A stretch of 64,000 nucleotides of DNA, from contig NZ_JACCFY010000001.1 of assembly GCF_013410745.1 (NCBI RefSeq), positions 2,976,001 to 3,040,000 of the forward strand. Direction: 5' to 3'. Shown here in pieces: positions 28,457 to 37,764 of the stretch. The position numbers and the translations under genes were made by a program. Numbering within the stretch: position 1 is the stretch's first letter; each line of letters opens with the position of its first letter. Below the pieces are notes generated by a model. It was not told where the DNA came from, did no database searches, and worked only from the letters and a program-made list of their open reading frames with translations. Origin of the DNA: Nesterenkonia xinjiangensis (GTDB lineage Bacteria; Actinomycetota; Actinomycetes; Actinomycetales; Micrococcaceae).

Positions 28457-28487
28457 TTGGACGAGCGGCCGAGGGCTGGGCTAGAGT
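28457..28487 (+). promoter_or_regulatory. Candidate promoter of the tRNA array
   Basis: TTGGAC (28457-28462), 19-bp spacer, TAGAGT (28482-28487), about 65 bp before the first tRNA-Gly. The remaining part of the 256-bp gap after the nuclease gene shows nothing else. Confidence 0.45.
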
Positions 28488-28558
28488 TTCATGTCGTCGG
28501 AGAGCGGACATTCGGGCAGGCCGAGAGGCGCGTCAGAAGGTCAGCTGGAAGCCGACGT

Positions 28559-28632
28559 GCGGATGTAGCTCAGCTGGCTAGAGCATCACCTTGCCATGGT
28601 GAGGGTCGCGAGTTCGAATCTCGTCATCCGCT
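28559..28632 (+). tRNA. tRNA-Gly(GCC), copy 1
   Basis: 74 nt with acceptor stem GCGGATG / CATCCGC, anticodon GCC at 28593-28595 in CCTTGCCATGG, and T-loop GTTCGAATC. The 3' CCA is not encoded. It is identical over its full length to the copy at 28888. Confidence 0.95.
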
Positions 28633-28676
28633 CGATGGGCTCGAAGGAGTCGATCCCGACTCCCGGAGACGGGTAC

Positions 28677-28747
28677 GGTGGGGTGGCCGAGTGGCGAGGC
28701 AGCGGCCTGCAAAGCCGTCAACGCGGGTTCGATTCCCGTCCCCACCT
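28677..28747 (+). tRNA. tRNA-Cys(GCA)
   Basis: 71 nt with acceptor stem GGTGGGG / CCCCACC, anticodon GCA at 28709-28711 (CCTGCAAAG) and T-loop GTTCGATTC. CCA not encoded. Confidence 0.94.
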
Positions 28748-28789
28748 CGCTCGGGCCGCCTCGGCGGGCCGAACAGCTGAATTGAATAG

Positions 28790-28861
28790 GCGCGATTGGC
28801 GCAGCGGTAGCGCGCTTCCCTGACACGGAAGAGGTCACTGGTTCGATCCCAGTATCGCGCA
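28790..28861 (+). tRNA. tRNA-Val(GAC)
   Basis: 72 nt with acceptor stem GCGCGAT / ATCGCGC, anticodon GAC at 28822-28824 (CCTGACACG) and T-loop GTTCGATCC. CCA not encoded. Confidence 0.94.
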
Positions 28862-28887
28862 CTGAGTGGTCTATACTGATCACTCGT

Positions 28888-28961
28888 GCGGATGTAGCTC
28901 AGCTGGCTAGAGCATCACCTTGCCATGGTGAGGGTCGCGAGTTCGAATCTCGTCATCCGCT
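28888..28961 (+). tRNA. tRNA-Gly(GCC), copy 2
   Basis: Exact 74-nt duplicate of the tRNA at 28559; anticodon GCC at 28922-28924. A TATACT box at 28872-28877 could give this copy its own start. A strong terminator follows within 15 bp. Confidence 0.95.
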
Positions 28962-28971
28962 CCAGAAGAAG

Positions 28972-29003
28972 GGCCCGGAATCCTCAGGATTCCGGGCCTT
29001 TCT
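28972..29003 (+). terminator. Rho-independent terminator of the tRNA array
   Basis: Perfect 12-bp stem GGCCCGGAATCC / GGATTCCGGGCC around a TCA loop, followed by TTTCTC. Confidence 0.9.
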
Positions 29004-29033
29004 CGTCTGTGTGGCAGACTTGTCCACGACACA

Positions 29034-29164
29034 CTTCGTGCTCCGGGGTCGGTGAAAGTCCGAACCGGCGGTGAAAGTCCGCGACCCGAGGCCGTTCGCG
29101 GCCACGGTTGAACCGGTGAAACTCCGGTACCGACAGTCAGAGTCTGGATGGGAGAAGCACGAAG
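29034..29164 (+). promoter_or_regulatory. FMN riboswitch (RFN element)
   Basis: All conserved RFN blocks are present: P1 strands CTTCGTG / CACGAAG at the two ends, GGGTCGGTGAAAGTCC, GGCGGTGAAAGTCCGCGACCC, ACTCCGGTACCGACAGTC and GGATGGGAGAAG. It senses FMN and controls the downstream rib operon. A CAGACT box at 29015-29020 may be the -10. The 219 nt from 29165 to the ribD start form the expression platform: a small hairpin CCGGTCG-A-CGACCGG at 29166-29180 is clear, but no obvious U-rich terminator is seen, so control may act on translation or through Rho. Confidence 0.95.
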
Positions 29165-29383
29165 GCCGGTCGACGACCGGGGCGCCTTGTGCACCCCTTG
29201 TCGGGCCGGCCGCCGCGCAGGCATCGTCGCCCCGGAGCCGACTCCACCGTCGGGCCTGGGAAGGACACATCGCTCATATGGACGGTCTGCGCCGGCTCCT
29301 CGAAGCCGCCACTCCGAGCACTGGACGTCTCCTGCAGCCGTCTGCCGCCGACGTCCCGGTCCGCGCCCAGGAGCAGGCTCGGC

Positions 29384-30517
29384 ATGGCTGATCAGCTGGA
29401 CGAGACCCGCATGCGCGCGGCGGTGGAGGCCGCCTACCGCGGTCCGCGCGGTGCCAACCCGTTGGTCGGGGCCGTGCTCGTCGCCGCGGACGGCACCGTC
29501 CTGGCCGTGGGACATCACCGTGGTGCCGGGAACCTCCACGCCGAGCGGGAGGCACTGACCCGCATCGCCCGCACCTCACCCGGCATGGACCTCTCGGACG
29601 CGACGCTCTACTGCAGCCTCGAGCCCTGCCGCCACCACGGGCGCCAACCTCCGTGCACCGAGGCGATCCTCTCCGCCGGGGTCGGGCGCGTCCTCTACGG
29701 TGCCGACGATCCCACCCCCGACGCCTCTGGAGGGGCCACGGTGCTGCGCGCGGAGGGGGTCGACGTCGTGGCCGGCGTCCTCGCCGAGGAGTGCCGGCGG
29801 ATCAATCAGCGCTGGGCCCGGGCCCAGCGTGAGGGGCGCCCCTTCGTCACGGTCCACCTGGCGCAGAGCCTGGACGGTCGCATTGCGGCCGCTGACGGCA
29901 CCAGCCAGTGGATCACCTCGGCGGCCTCGCGGGAGCACACCCACCGGATCCGCCGGCGGATCGATGCGATCCTGGTGGGCAGCAACACGGCCGCAGTGGA
30001 TGATCCGCGGCTCACCGCCCGGCTGCCCGACGGGACGCTTTCCGAGCATCAGCCGCTGCGCTGCGTGATGGGCCGGCGTCCGCTGTCCGAGGACGCCCGG
30101 CTGCGCCGGGGCCGCCCCGAAGGCGAGGGCTGGGTCCAGCTGCGCACCCATGACCCGCTCGAGGCCCTGCAACGCCTCGGCGAGATCCAGCACGAGGGAC
30201 ACCCGGTGCGGCATGTCCTCATCGAAGGGGGATCCCGCGTGCTGGCCGCCTACTTCGCCCAGGATCTGGTGGACGAGATCTTCGCCTACCAGGCGCCGCT
30301 GATCCTCGGCGCCGGACCCTCCAGCGTGGGGGACATCGGCGTCACCACGCTCTCCGCGGCCCGACGCTACGCCCAGGACCCCGCCGAGGGCGGGGCGGTC
30401 CGGATCCTCGACGACGACGTCTGCGTCCACCTCCAGCCGGCGGAGGACGCCCATGTCCCCGACTCATCCGACGCTCCGGCCGATCAGGCCGGTGCACCAG
30501 CAGACAGGAGCAGCTGA
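29384..30517 (+). CDS. ribD: Bifunctional riboflavin deaminase/reductase RibD
   Basis: Carries out steps two and three after GTP cyclohydrolase II: deamination of the pyrimidine ring, then reduction of the ribosyl side chain (377 aa). Zinc ligands of the deaminase domain are H52 in NLHAERE, C82 in EPCRHHG and C91 in PPC. The reductase domain starts near RPFVTVHLAQSLDGRIAA and contains LIEGGSRVLAAY. ATG 29384 is preceded by AGGAG. It is the first gene after the FMN riboswitch; the next gene begins 5 bp later. Confidence 0.95.
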   Translation: MADQLDETRMRAAVEAAYRGPRGANPLVGAVLVAADGTVLAVGHHRGAGNLHAEREALTRIARTSPGMDLSDATLYCSLEPCRHHGRQPPCTEAILSAGVGRVLYGADDPTPDASGGATVLRAEGVDVVAGVLAEECRRINQRWARAQREGRPFVTVHLAQSLDGRIAAADGTSQWITSAASREHTHRIRRRIDAILVGSNTAAVDDPRLTARLPDGTLSEHQPLRCVMGRRPLSEDARLRRGRPEGEGWVQLRTHDPLEALQRLGEIQHEGHPVRHVLIEGGSRVLAAYFAQDLVDEIFAYQAPLILGAGPSSVGDIGVTTLSAARRYAQDPAEGGAVRILDDDVCVHLQPAEDAHVPDSSDAPADQAGAPADRSS

Positions 30518-30522
30518 CCAGC

Positions 30523-32634
30523 ATGTTCACCGGAATCGTGACAGGCCTCGGCCGGGTGGTCTCCCGGCGGCCGGACCCGGCCCGCGGGGTCGAACGACTG
30601 AGCTTCGAGGCGCCCGGACACGTCGAGGGCCTCGCCCTGGGCGGGTCCATCGCCGTCAACGGCGTGTGCGTGAGCGCCACCGCCATCGAGGGTGAGACCG
30701 TCAGCGTGGACCTCATCGTCGAGACCCTCAAACGCACCACCATGGGACAGCTCGACGTCGGGGCCCGGGTCAATCTGGAGCGTTGCCTCCCCTCGGGCGC
30801 CCGCCTGGACGGACACGTGGTCCAGGGCCACGTGGACGGCATGGGGTCGCTGCTGGAGCGGGACGTCAACGAGGGCCGGCACCGCTTCGCGGTGGGCCGG
30901 GATCTGGCCCCGTTCATCGCAGAGAAGGGCTCGATCGCCGTCGACGGCGTGTCGCTGACCGTCACGGCGGTGTCGGACGCGGGCGCGTCCGAGGCATGGT
31001 TCGAGGTGGGGCTGATCCCCACCACGTTGGTCGAGACCACGCTGGGCGCGCTGCCCGACGGCGGACAGGTCAACCTCGAGGTGGACGTGCTGGCCAAGTA
31101 CACCCGCCGGATGCTCGACCTCGACGCTGTCGCTGAGGCCGCTGAGGTCGCTGAGGTCGCTGAGCACGATGACCCGGGCGCCCCCGAGGTTCCGGTGCCG
31201 GCCGTCCGGCGGCCGGACACTCCGGCTCCGGTGCTCGACCCGATCGAGGTCGCGCTGAACCAGCTGGCCAAGGGGCGACCCGTCGTCGTCGTCGACGATG
31301 CCGACCGCGAGAACGAGGGTGACATCATCTTCCCGGCGGCCGCGGCCACCGAAGAGCTCATGGCGTTCACCGTGCGGCACTCCTCCGGGGTGATCTGCGT
31401 GCCGATGAGCCGGGAGCGCGCCGAGCACCTGCGTCTGCCCCCGATGGTGGAGGCCAACCAGGACCCGAAGGGCACCGCCTACACGATCAGCTGCGACGCC
31501 GGCTCCGGGGTGAGCACGGGCATCAGCGCCGCAGACCGGGCGCGTACCGCCGCCCTGCTGGCCGACGCCGCCGCCGAGCCGCACGACCTCACCCGGCCCG
31601 GCCACCTGTTCCCGCTGATCGCCGACGACGCCGGCGTGCTGGGGCGGGACGGCCACACCGAGGCCGCCGTGGATCTCTGCCGGCTCTCCGGACACCCGGA
31701 GGTCGGGGTCATCGCCGAGCTCGTCCATGACGACGGCCGGATGATGCGGCTCCCGGCGCTGCGCGAATTCTCCGACGACCACCAGCTGGCGCTGATCTCC
31801 ATCGCCGACCTCATCGCGTATCGCGGGGGAGAGCCTCGCCCGGAAGCCGTCATGGACGCCGTGCAGGCCTCCTGGGAGCGCCCCGAGGAGGAGTCCAGCG
31901 CATTGGTCACTCCGGGTCCGGTGGTGACGCTGCCCACCGTGCACGGGATCTTCGCCGCCCAGGTGTGGACCGAGCACGCCACAGGCCACGAGCACCTGCT
32001 CATCTCCGCCCGGTCCCGGCCCGCCTCGGAGACCGGTGCCGCGGAGGACCGACCGCTGATCCGCATGCATTCCGAGTGCGTGACCGGAGACGTGCTGGGC
32101 TCCCACCGCTGCGACTGCGGCACCCAGCTGGCCTCGGCCCTGGAGTCCATCCAGCGCGACGGCGGCCACCTCCTCTACCTGCGCGGTCACGAGGGACGCG
32201 GCATCGGGCTGGCCAACAAGCTGCGCGCCTACAGCCTCCAGGAGCAGGGCGCGGACACGGTGGAGGCCAACGAGATGCTCGGCCTTGCCGCGGAGCTGCG
32301 TGACTACACCGGCGCCGCGGCGATCCTGCACAGCTGCGGGATCACCCGGCTGACCTTGCTGACGAACAACCCGGACAAGGTGGAGTCCCTGCTGAAGGCG
32401 GGGCTCGACGTCCAGCAGGTCCCCTCCAACGGGGTGGTGCACGAGGAGAACCGGAGGTACCTGCGCACCAAGCGGGACCGGATGCGCCACCTGCTGGACC
32501 ATCTCGGCCTGGAGGACCGCGAGGCCCGTGGGGCCTGGACAGGAGAGGATCCGGGGGCCGCGGAGGAGCAGATCGCCGACCATGAGGAGCCTGCGGAGCG
32601 TTCGCGCCCGCTCGACGAACAAGGAGAGAGATGA
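30523..32634 (+). CDS. Fused riboflavin synthase-DHBP synthase-GTP cyclohydrolase II (RibE-RibB-RibA)
   Basis: One uninterrupted 703-aa protein holding three riboflavin enzymes. Residues 1-200: riboflavin synthase with both lumazine-binding barrels ([29 protein letters not shown]). Residues 201-238: Ala/Glu/Pro-rich linker with a short repeat. Residues 239-445: DHBP synthase with [10 protein letters not shown] (258-267), RPGHLFPL (358-365) and HTEA (378-381). Residues 446-660: GTP cyclohydrolase II with zinc ligands C519, C530, C532 and EGRGIGL (557-563). All active-site motifs look intact, so it should act at the two pathway inputs and at the last step. RibB-RibA fusion is common; adding RibE at the N-terminus is unusual to my knowledge. 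ribH overlaps as ATGA. Confidence 0.93.
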   Translation: MFTGIVTGLGRVVSRRPDPARGVERLSFEAPGHVEGLALGGSIAVNGVCVSATAIEGETVSVDLIVETLKRTTMGQLDVGARVNLERCLPSGARLDGHVVQGHVDGMGSLLERDVNEGRHRFAVGRDLAPFIAEKGSIAVDGVSLTVTAVSDAGASEAWFEVGLIPTTLVETTLGALPDGGQVNLEVDVLAKYTRRMLDLDAVAEAAEVAEVAEHDDPGAPEVPVPAVRRPDTPAPVLDPIEVALNQLAKGRPVVVVDDADRENEGDIIFPAAAATEELMAFTVRHSSGVICVPMSRERAEHLRLPPMVEANQDPKGTAYTISCDAGSGVSTGISAADRARTAALLADAAAEPHDLTRPGHLFPLIADDAGVLGRDGHTEAAVDLCRLSGHPEVGVIAELVHDDGRMMRLPALREFSDDHQLALISIADLIAYRGGEPRPEAVMDAVQASWERPEEESSALVTPGPVVTLPTVHGIFAAQVWTEHATGHEHLLISARSRPASETGAAEDRPLIRMHSECVTGDVLGSHRCDCGTQLASALESIQRDGGHLLYLRGHEGRGIGLANKLRAYSLQEQGADTVEANEMLGLAAELRDYTGAAAILHSCGITRLTLLTNNPDKVESLLKAGLDVQQVPSNGVVHEENRRYLRTKRDRMRHLLDHLGLEDREARGAWTGEDPGAAEEQIADHEEPAERSRPLDEQGER

Positions 32635-33128
32635 GCAGCACCGGAACCCCTGAGATCGACACCGCCGAGCTGGAGAGTCTGCGCGCCGCCGCCGAGAAGC
32701 CGCTGCGTGTAGCAGTGGTGGCCTCACGCTGGCACACCCAGGTCATGGACGGCCTGATCGCCGGATCCCGCCGCTTCCTGACGCAGATCGGAGTGGAGGA
32801 CATCACCCTGGTCCGAGCCCCGGGCAGCTTCGAGCTGCCGGTGCTCAGCGCCGCGGCGGCCTCCGAACACGATGCCGTCGTCGCGCTGGGAGTGGTCATC
32901 CGCGGGGGGACCCCGCACTTCGACTACGTCTGCCAGGCCGCCACAGATGGCCTGCTGCGGGTCGCCCTGGACACCGGTGTGCCTGTCGGCTTCGGCCTGC
33001 TGACCTGCGATGACGAGCAGCAGGCCCTGGAACGCGCAGGTCTGGAGGGCTCCCAGGAGGACAAGGGCTTCGAAGCGGCGCACGCCGCGGTCTCCGCCGC
33101 CGTCGAGGCGGCCCGGCTCGCCTCATGA
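32631..33128 (+). CDS. ribH: 6,7-dimethyl-8-ribityllumazine synthase
   Basis: Condenses the ribitylamino-pyrimidine with 3,4-dihydroxybutanone phosphate to lumazine (165 aa). The substrate-site segments are [34 protein letters not shown], and the catalytic-His stretch [33 protein letters not shown] follows. ATG 32631 overlaps the fusion-gene stop as ATGA, with AAGGAGAG upstream. It ends the FMN-controlled operon. In Bacillus, RibH forms a 60-mer shell around RibE trimers; the fused RibE here makes that arrangement questionable. Confidence 0.95.
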   Translation: MSSTGTPEIDTAELESLRAAAEKPLRVAVVASRWHTQVMDGLIAGSRRFLTQIGVEDITLVRAPGSFELPVLSAAAASEHDAVVALGVVIRGGTPHFDYVCQAATDGLLRVALDTGVPVGFGLLTCDDEQQALERAGLEGSQEDKGFEAAHAAVSAAVEAARLAS

Positions 33129-33181
33129 CGGGGGAGGCGACGTATGACGGGCCAGAATCGTCGTCGACCCCCGGAAGGGAA

Positions 33182-33194
33182 TACCCTGGGACGG
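33182..33194 (+). promoter_or_regulatory. Predicted leaderless promoter of hisE
   Basis: TACCCT (33182-33187) followed by GGGACG and GTG 33194. No Shine-Dalgarno precedes the GTG, so transcription and translation may start at the same base. Confidence 0.5.
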
Positions 33195-33457
33195 TGAAGA
33201 ACTTCGACCAGCTCTACGCCGAACTCGCCGAGAAGGCGACCAGCCGCCCGGAGGGGTCCGGCACGGTGGCCGCGCTCGACGCCGGCGTCCACAGCATCGG
33301 CAAGAAGATCGTCGAGGAGGCCGCAGAGGTGTGGATGGCCTCCGAGCACGAGTCCGACGAGGCCGCCGCGGAGGAGATCTCCCAGCTGCTCTACCACCTC
33401 CAGGTGATGATGCTCGCCAAGGGCCTCAGCCTGGAGGATGTCTACCGACATCTGTGA
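33194..33457 (+). CDS. hisE: Phosphoribosyl-ATP pyrophosphatase HisE
   Basis: Second enzyme of histidine synthesis, hydrolysing phosphoribosyl-ATP to phosphoribosyl-AMP (87 aa from GTG 33194, the usual stand-alone actinobacterial size). All-alpha MazG-like fold; metal ligands in [13 protein letters not shown] and [12 protein letters not shown]. An in-frame ATG at 33125, overlapping the ribH stop, would add 23 residues with no homology-like content. hisE is followed by hisG, as in Mycobacterium, where the two are neighbours. Confidence 0.92.
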   Translation: MKNFDQLYAELAEKATSRPEGSGTVAALDAGVHSIGKKIVEEAAEVWMASEHESDEAAAEEISQLLYHLQVMMLAKGLSLEDVYRHL

Positions 33458-33527
33458 GCAGCCGGCCCCTGGGCCGACAGCCCGCGAACCATACTCGAAC
33501 GACATCCGAACAGGGAACGACACCTCC

Positions 33528-34379
33528 ATGCTGCGTGTAGCTGTACCGAACAAGGGCGCCCTCTCCGAGGCAGCCATGGCCATGCTCTCCGAGGCCGGAT
33601 ACGTCCAGCGCCGTGACAAGCGCGAGCTGGTCATGATCGATGAGGAGAACGACGTCGAGTTCTTCTACCTGCGTCCCCGCGACATCGCCGTCTACGTCGG
33701 CTCCGGAACCCTCGACGTCGGGATGACCGGCCGCGACCTCTTCCAGGACGCCCGGGTCGACCATGGCGCCGAGGAGATCATGGGGCTGGGATTCGGCGGG
33801 TCCACCTTCCGGCTGGCCGGCCCGGCCGGCAGATTCCGTTCTGCCGAGGATCTGGCGGGCAAGCGCATCGCCACCAGCTATGACGGTCTGCTGAGCCGCT
33901 GGCTGGAGGACCAGGACCTCCCCGACGTCGAGGTCGTGCACCTCGACGGCGCGGTGGAGACCGCCGTGCGCCTCGGGGTGGCCGACGCGATCGCCGACGT
34001 CGTGGAGACCGGCAACACCCTCAAGGCCGCCGGCATGGAGACCTTCGGAGAGCCGATCATGCGCTCCGAGGCGATCATGATCTCTCGCCACGGGGAGCGT
34101 CCCGCAGGCATCGACCGGGTGAGCCGGCGTCTGCAGGGCGTCCTGGTGGCCCGCCAGTACGTGATGATGGACTATGACATCCGCCGCGAGCACCTCGAGG
34201 CGGCCAGCGCCATCACGCCGGGGCTGGAGTCGCCGACCATCTCGCCGCTGGCCGACGAGAACTGGGTCGCCGTGCGCTCCATGGTGCTCGCCAAGCGGAC
34301 CAACCAGCTCATGGACGAGCTCTACGAGCTCGGCGCCCGAGCAATCCTGGTCACCTCCATCCACGCCTGCCGGGTCTGA
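33528..34379 (+). CDS. hisG: ATP phosphoribosyltransferase HisG (long form)
   Basis: Committed, feedback-inhibited step of histidine synthesis (283 aa). Long-form enzyme: two periplasmic-binding-protein-like lobes (1-210) with VPNKGALSE, DVGMTGRDL and ADAIADVVETGNTL, then the ACT-like regulatory domain (about 210-283; PTISPLADENWVAVRSMV) that binds histidine. ATG 33528 has AGGGAA upstream; the frame is open into hisE but homology starts here. hisF follows after 18 bp. Confidence 0.95.
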   Translation: MLRVAVPNKGALSEAAMAMLSEAGYVQRRDKRELVMIDEENDVEFFYLRPRDIAVYVGSGTLDVGMTGRDLFQDARVDHGAEEIMGLGFGGSTFRLAGPAGRFRSAEDLAGKRIATSYDGLLSRWLEDQDLPDVEVVHLDGAVETAVRLGVADAIADVVETGNTLKAAGMETFGEPIMRSEAIMISRHGERPAGIDRVSRRLQGVLVARQYVMMDYDIRREHLEAASAITPGLESPTISPLADENWVAVRSMVLAKRTNQLMDELYELGARAILVTSIHACRV

Positions 34380-34397
34380 GCGGGGAGGCTCCACGAG

Positions 34398-35168
34398 ATG
34401 TCACTGGCCGTGAGAGTGATCCCCTGCCTCGACGTCGACGCCGGCCGGGTGGTCAAGGGCGTGAACTTCGAGAACCTGCGCGACGCCGGAGATCCGGTGG
34501 AGCTCGCGCACCGGTACAACGACGCCGGAGCGGACGAGCTGACCTTCCTGGACGTCACGGCCTCGTCCGCGGACCGGGAGACCACCTATGACGTGGTCAC
34601 CCAGACCGCGGAGGAGGTCTTCATCCCGCTGACCGTCGGCGGCGGGGTCCGCACCCAGGAGGACGTCGCCGCGCTGCTGCGCTGCGGGGCGGACAAGGCC
34701 TCCATCAACACCGCTGCGGTGACCCGCCCGGAGGTCATCGACGAGATCACCGGCCGCTTCGGCTCCCAGGTGCTGGTCCTGTCCCTGGACGCCCGGCGCA
34801 CCGAGGATCTCGGCGTCGCCTCCGGCTTCGAGGTGACCACCCACGGCGGACGCCGGGGGACCGGGATCGATGCGATCTCCTGGTGCCGCGAGGCAGCGGA
34901 GCGCGGAGTGGGAGAGATCCTGCTGAACTCCATCGACGCCGACGGCACCCAGAACGGCTTCGACGTCGAGATGATCCGCGCGGTCCGTCACGTGACCACC
35001 GTCCCGCTCATCGCCTCAGGGGGAGCCGGCCGCCCGGAGCATTTCCCGGCCGCCATCGACGCCGGCGCCGACGCAGTGCTGGCCGCCTCGATGTTCCACT
35101 TCGGCCCGGTCGACATGATCGCCCAGGTCAAGGAAGCCATCCGCGCCGCCGGGCACCCCGTCCGCTGA
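34398..35168 (+). CDS. hisF: Imidazole glycerol phosphate synthase subunit HisF
   Basis: Cyclase subunit of the HisH-HisF glutamine amidotransferase (256 aa, full barrel). Catalytic acid/base D11 lies in [15 protein letters not shown] and the second aspartate in LSLDARR; phosphate loops GGGVRT and SGGAG and the C-terminal ASMFHFG are present. hisH and hisA (priA) are not in this window, so the his genes are split over at least two loci. It lies in a compact hisE-G-F-I run leading into trpE. Confidence 0.95.
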   Translation: MSLAVRVIPCLDVDAGRVVKGVNFENLRDAGDPVELAHRYNDAGADELTFLDVTASSADRETTYDVVTQTAEEVFIPLTVGGGVRTQEDVAALLRCGADKASINTAAVTRPEVIDEITGRFGSQVLVLSLDARRTEDLGVASGFEVTTHGGRRGTGIDAISWCREAAERGVGEILLNSIDADGTQNGFDVEMIRAVRHVTTVPLIASGGAGRPEHFPAAIDAGADAVLAASMFHFGPVDMIAQVKEAIRAAGHPVR

Positions 35169-35214
35169 CCTGGCTCGTCCGCCCGCCACCCGCCCATCCG
35201 CCGAGGAGCTCGCC

Positions 35215-35586
35215 ATGACCCAGACCCCGCTTCCCGCCGAGATCCGCGAGAAGGTCACCTTCAACGATGCCGGGTTGCTGCCGGCCATCGCTCAGGACGC
35301 CGCCAGCGGCGAGGTGCTCATGCTGGCCTGGATGAACGCGGAGGCGCTGGCGTCCACGCTGTCCTCGGGCCGGGCGACCTACTGGTCCCGGTCGCGGGGG
35401 GAGCTCTGGCGCAAGGGGGAGACCTCCGGGCATGTGCAGCAGGTCCGTCAGGTGTCGTTGGACTGTGACGGGGACACCGTGCTGCTGACCGTGGACCAGA
35501 CCGGTCCGGCCTGCCACACCGGCACCCGGACCTGCTTCTCCGGGCGCGAGGTCGTCCTGGAGGGAGGACATGATGACCAGACCTGA
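35215..35586 (+). CDS. hisI: Phosphoribosyl-AMP cyclohydrolase HisI
   Basis: Zinc enzyme opening the purine ring of phosphoribosyl-AMP (123 aa). Motifs: [29 protein letters not shown], the metal-binding LDCDGD, and CHTGTRTCF with two conserved cysteines. Stand-alone enzyme, not fused to hisE as in enterics. The 3' end overlaps trpE by 17 bp, which ties histidine and tryptophan genes into one message, a common actinobacterial arrangement. Confidence 0.95.
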   Translation: MTQTPLPAEIREKVTFNDAGLLPAIAQDAASGEVLMLAWMNAEALASTLSSGRATYWSRSRGELWRKGETSGHVQQVRQVSLDCDGDTVLLTVDQTGPACHTGTRTCFSGREVVLEGGHDDQT

Positions 35587-37144
35587 TCGTCGATTCGGCA
35601 CCGTCTCTCCCAGCGCCGAGGAGTTCGCCGAGCTGGCCCAGGACCATCGCGTCATCCCGGTGACGATGCGGCTGCTCGCCGACGGGCACACCCCCTTGAG
35701 CATCTACCGCGCGCTGGCCGACGGCCGGCCCGGCAGCTTCCTGATGGAGTCTGCGGCCCCGGGGGCCGCATGGTCCCGCCATTCCTTCATCGGGGTGCGC
35801 TCGCAGGCCACGCTCTCGGAGCGGGCGGGTCGTGCCGTCTGGCTGGGGGAGCCGCCTGCCGGCACGCCGCAGGAGGGCACCACCGCCGAGGTGCTGCGGG
35901 AGAGCCTCGAGTTCCTCGGCGGGGACAACGGCAGGGCGCGCATCGGGCAGCTGCCGCACCTGACCTCCGGACTGGTCGGATACGCCGGCTGGGACGTCGT
36001 CCGGCACTGGGAGCGGCTTCCGCACCCTCCGGTGGACGATCTCCACGTCCCGGAGATGGCGATGAACCTGGTCAGCGACCTGGTCGTCCATGACAACCGA
36101 GACGGCACCGTCACCCTGGTGGCCAACGCCTTCAACCGCGACGGGCGGGACACCGGGGTGGAGCATGCCTACGCCGACACGGTGGCACGGCTGCAGCAGA
36201 TGCGCGCCGCGCTCGCCGAGCCGGTGCAGCCGGGAGTCTCCGTGGGCGAGCCGGACTGGCAGGAGGCCGTGGAGGGCGATCTGGAGCATCGGGTCGAGCT
36301 CGCCTGGGACCAGGACGAGTACCTGGCGACGCTGGGAAAGGCCAAGCAGGCGATCGTCGACGGCGAGGTCTTCCAGATCGTGGTCTCGCGCCGCTTCGAG
36401 GTGGCCACTCAGGTGGACGCGTTGGCGGTGTATCGGATGCTGCGTCTGCTGAATCCGAGCCCCTATATGTACCTGCTGCACTTCGAGACGCCCGAGGGCG
36501 AGCCGTACCAGGTGGTGGGCGCCTCTCCGGAGGCGCTGGTCACCGTGGAGGACGGCACCGTGGTCACCCACCCGATCGCCGGCACCCGCCCGCGCGGGGA
36601 GACCCCGGCGGAGGACGAGCGGCTGGCTGAGGACCTGCTCGCCGACGAGAAGGAGCGGGCCGAGCACATCATGTTGGTGGATCTGGCGCGCAACGATCTC
36701 GCCAAGGTCTGTGTGCCGGGCTCGGTGCAGGTCACCCGGTTCATGGCGGTGGAGCACTTCAGCCACGTGATGCATCTGACCACACACGTCCAGGGTGAGC
36801 TCGCGCCCGGATCCTCCTCTTATGACGTGCTCGCAGCCACCTTCCCCGCGGGTACCCTGTCCGGGGCGCCGAAGCCTCGTGCTCTGCAGCTGCTCGATGC
36901 CTGGGAGCCGACCGGTCGGGGTGTGTACGGGGGAGTCGTCGGGTACTTCGATTTCTCCGGCCGCATGGACGCGGCCATCGCGATCCGCAGCGCGCTGCTG
37001 AAGGGCGGCCGTGCCTACGTGCAGGCCGGCGGAGGGATCGTCGCGGACAGCGACGACGACGCGGAGCGTCTGGAGACTGTGAACAAGGCGGCGGCCCCGC
37101 TGCGTGCGGTGCTGGCTGCGGATCGGATGGAGGACGTGCGATGA
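35570..37144 (+). CDS. trpE: Anthranilate synthase component I TrpE
   Basis: Converts chorismate to anthranilate with the TrpG amidotransferase, which is not in this window (524 aa). The Trp-feedback element of LLES type appears as FLMESA (about 57-62), and the chorismate domain has [28 protein letters not shown] and [16 protein letters not shown]. Two ATGs (35570 and 35573) are available; GGGAGG lies upstream. No Trp-rich leader peptide was found before it, as expected for a gene overlapping hisI. The next gene overlaps as ATGA. Confidence 0.95.
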   Translation: MMTRPDRRFGTVSPSAEEFAELAQDHRVIPVTMRLLADGHTPLSIYRALADGRPGSFLMESAAPGAAWSRHSFIGVRSQATLSERAGRAVWLGEPPAGTPQEGTTAEVLRESLEFLGGDNGRARIGQLPHLTSGLVGYAGWDVVRHWERLPHPPVDDLHVPEMAMNLVSDLVVHDNRDGTVTLVANAFNRDGRDTGVEHAYADTVARLQQMRAALAEPVQPGVSVGEPDWQEAVEGDLEHRVELAWDQDEYLATLGKAKQAIVDGEVFQIVVSRRFEVATQVDALAVYRMLRLLNPSPYMYLLHFETPEGEPYQVVGASPEALVTVEDGTVVTHPIAGTRPRGETPAEDERLAEDLLADEKERAEHIMLVDLARNDLAKVCVPGSVQVTRFMAVEHFSHVMHLTTHVQGELAPGSSSYDVLAATFPAGTLSGAPKPRALQLLDAWEPTGRGVYGGVVGYFDFSGRMDAAIAIRSALLKGGRAYVQAGGGIVADSDDDAERLETVNKAAAPLRAVLAADRMEDVR

Positions 37145-37722
37145 GCCGACGCACCGTGGTACTGGCCGGGCTGGTCGCCGGAGTGCTGCTGCTCGCATCG
37201 GCCACGCAGCCCTGGGTGATCGCCTCCGGGCTGGGCGAGGTCTCGGCGATGGATCGGGTGGAGATCCCCGGCTCCGACATCGCCGACACGGTGACCGCGA
37301 TGGCGCTGGTGGGCCTGGCTTCCGCGGTCGCGGTGACGATCGCCAGGCGCATGGCGCGGTTCGTGATCGGTCTGCTCCAGCTAGGGGCCGGCGCGGTGGT
37401 GACCGTGACGCTGCTGCAGGTGATCGCCGCACCGGGTGAGGCGTCCTTGGGAGCGCTGGGAGAGGTCACCGGGACGACCGAGCTGGCCCAGCACTATGCC
37501 CTCGGACCGGCGGTGTGGGTCGGACTGGCCGGAGCGTTCCTGCTGGTGCTCGCCGCGCTCGCACTGCTGGTCTTCTCACGGCGCTGGCCGGACCGGAGCT
37601 CGAAGCGGTATGAGAAGTCCCGCGCACCTGCGGGCAGCGAGGAGGATGAGGACGACCCCGACGAGTTCGACCTCTGGGACGGACTCACCGCGGGGGAGGA
37701 CCCCACGTCCGGCCGTCGCTGA
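37141..37722 (+). CDS. Trp-operon-associated membrane protein
   Basis: 193-aa protein with four predicted membrane helices and an acidic cytoplasmic C-terminus. The N-terminal hydrophobic segment, the SATQPWV stretch after it, and GAGAVVTVTLLQVIAAP match the actinobacterial family found next to trpE or trpC. Its function is unknown; a role in tryptophan or precursor transport has been guessed from position only. ATG 37141 overlaps the trpE stop. The 42-bp gap to the convergent rhodanese gene contains only a weak CCGGG/CCCGG hairpin. Confidence 0.85.
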   Translation: MSRRTVVLAGLVAGVLLLASATQPWVIASGLGEVSAMDRVEIPGSDIADTVTAMALVGLASAVAVTIARRMARFVIGLLQLGAGAVVTVTLLQVIAAPGEASLGALGEVTGTTELAQHYALGPAVWVGLAGAFLLVLAALALLVFSRRWPDRSSKRYEKSRAPAGSEEDEDDPDEFDLWDGLTAGEDPTSGRR

Positions 37723-37764
37723 GGATCTCCTGCCCCGGGATTCCCCGGTCGTCCTCGCGGGTGC

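Noticed and set aside
29184-29391. Short open frames in the riboswitch expression platform as a small protein gene
   Set aside because: No ribosome site or recognisable sequence; the region sits between the aptamer and ribD and is better read as leader RNA.
35150-35600. Tryptophan attenuator or leader peptide before trpE
   Set aside because: No Trp-codon-rich short frame and no terminator/antiterminator pair; trpE overlaps hisI, so control by a leader here is unlikely.
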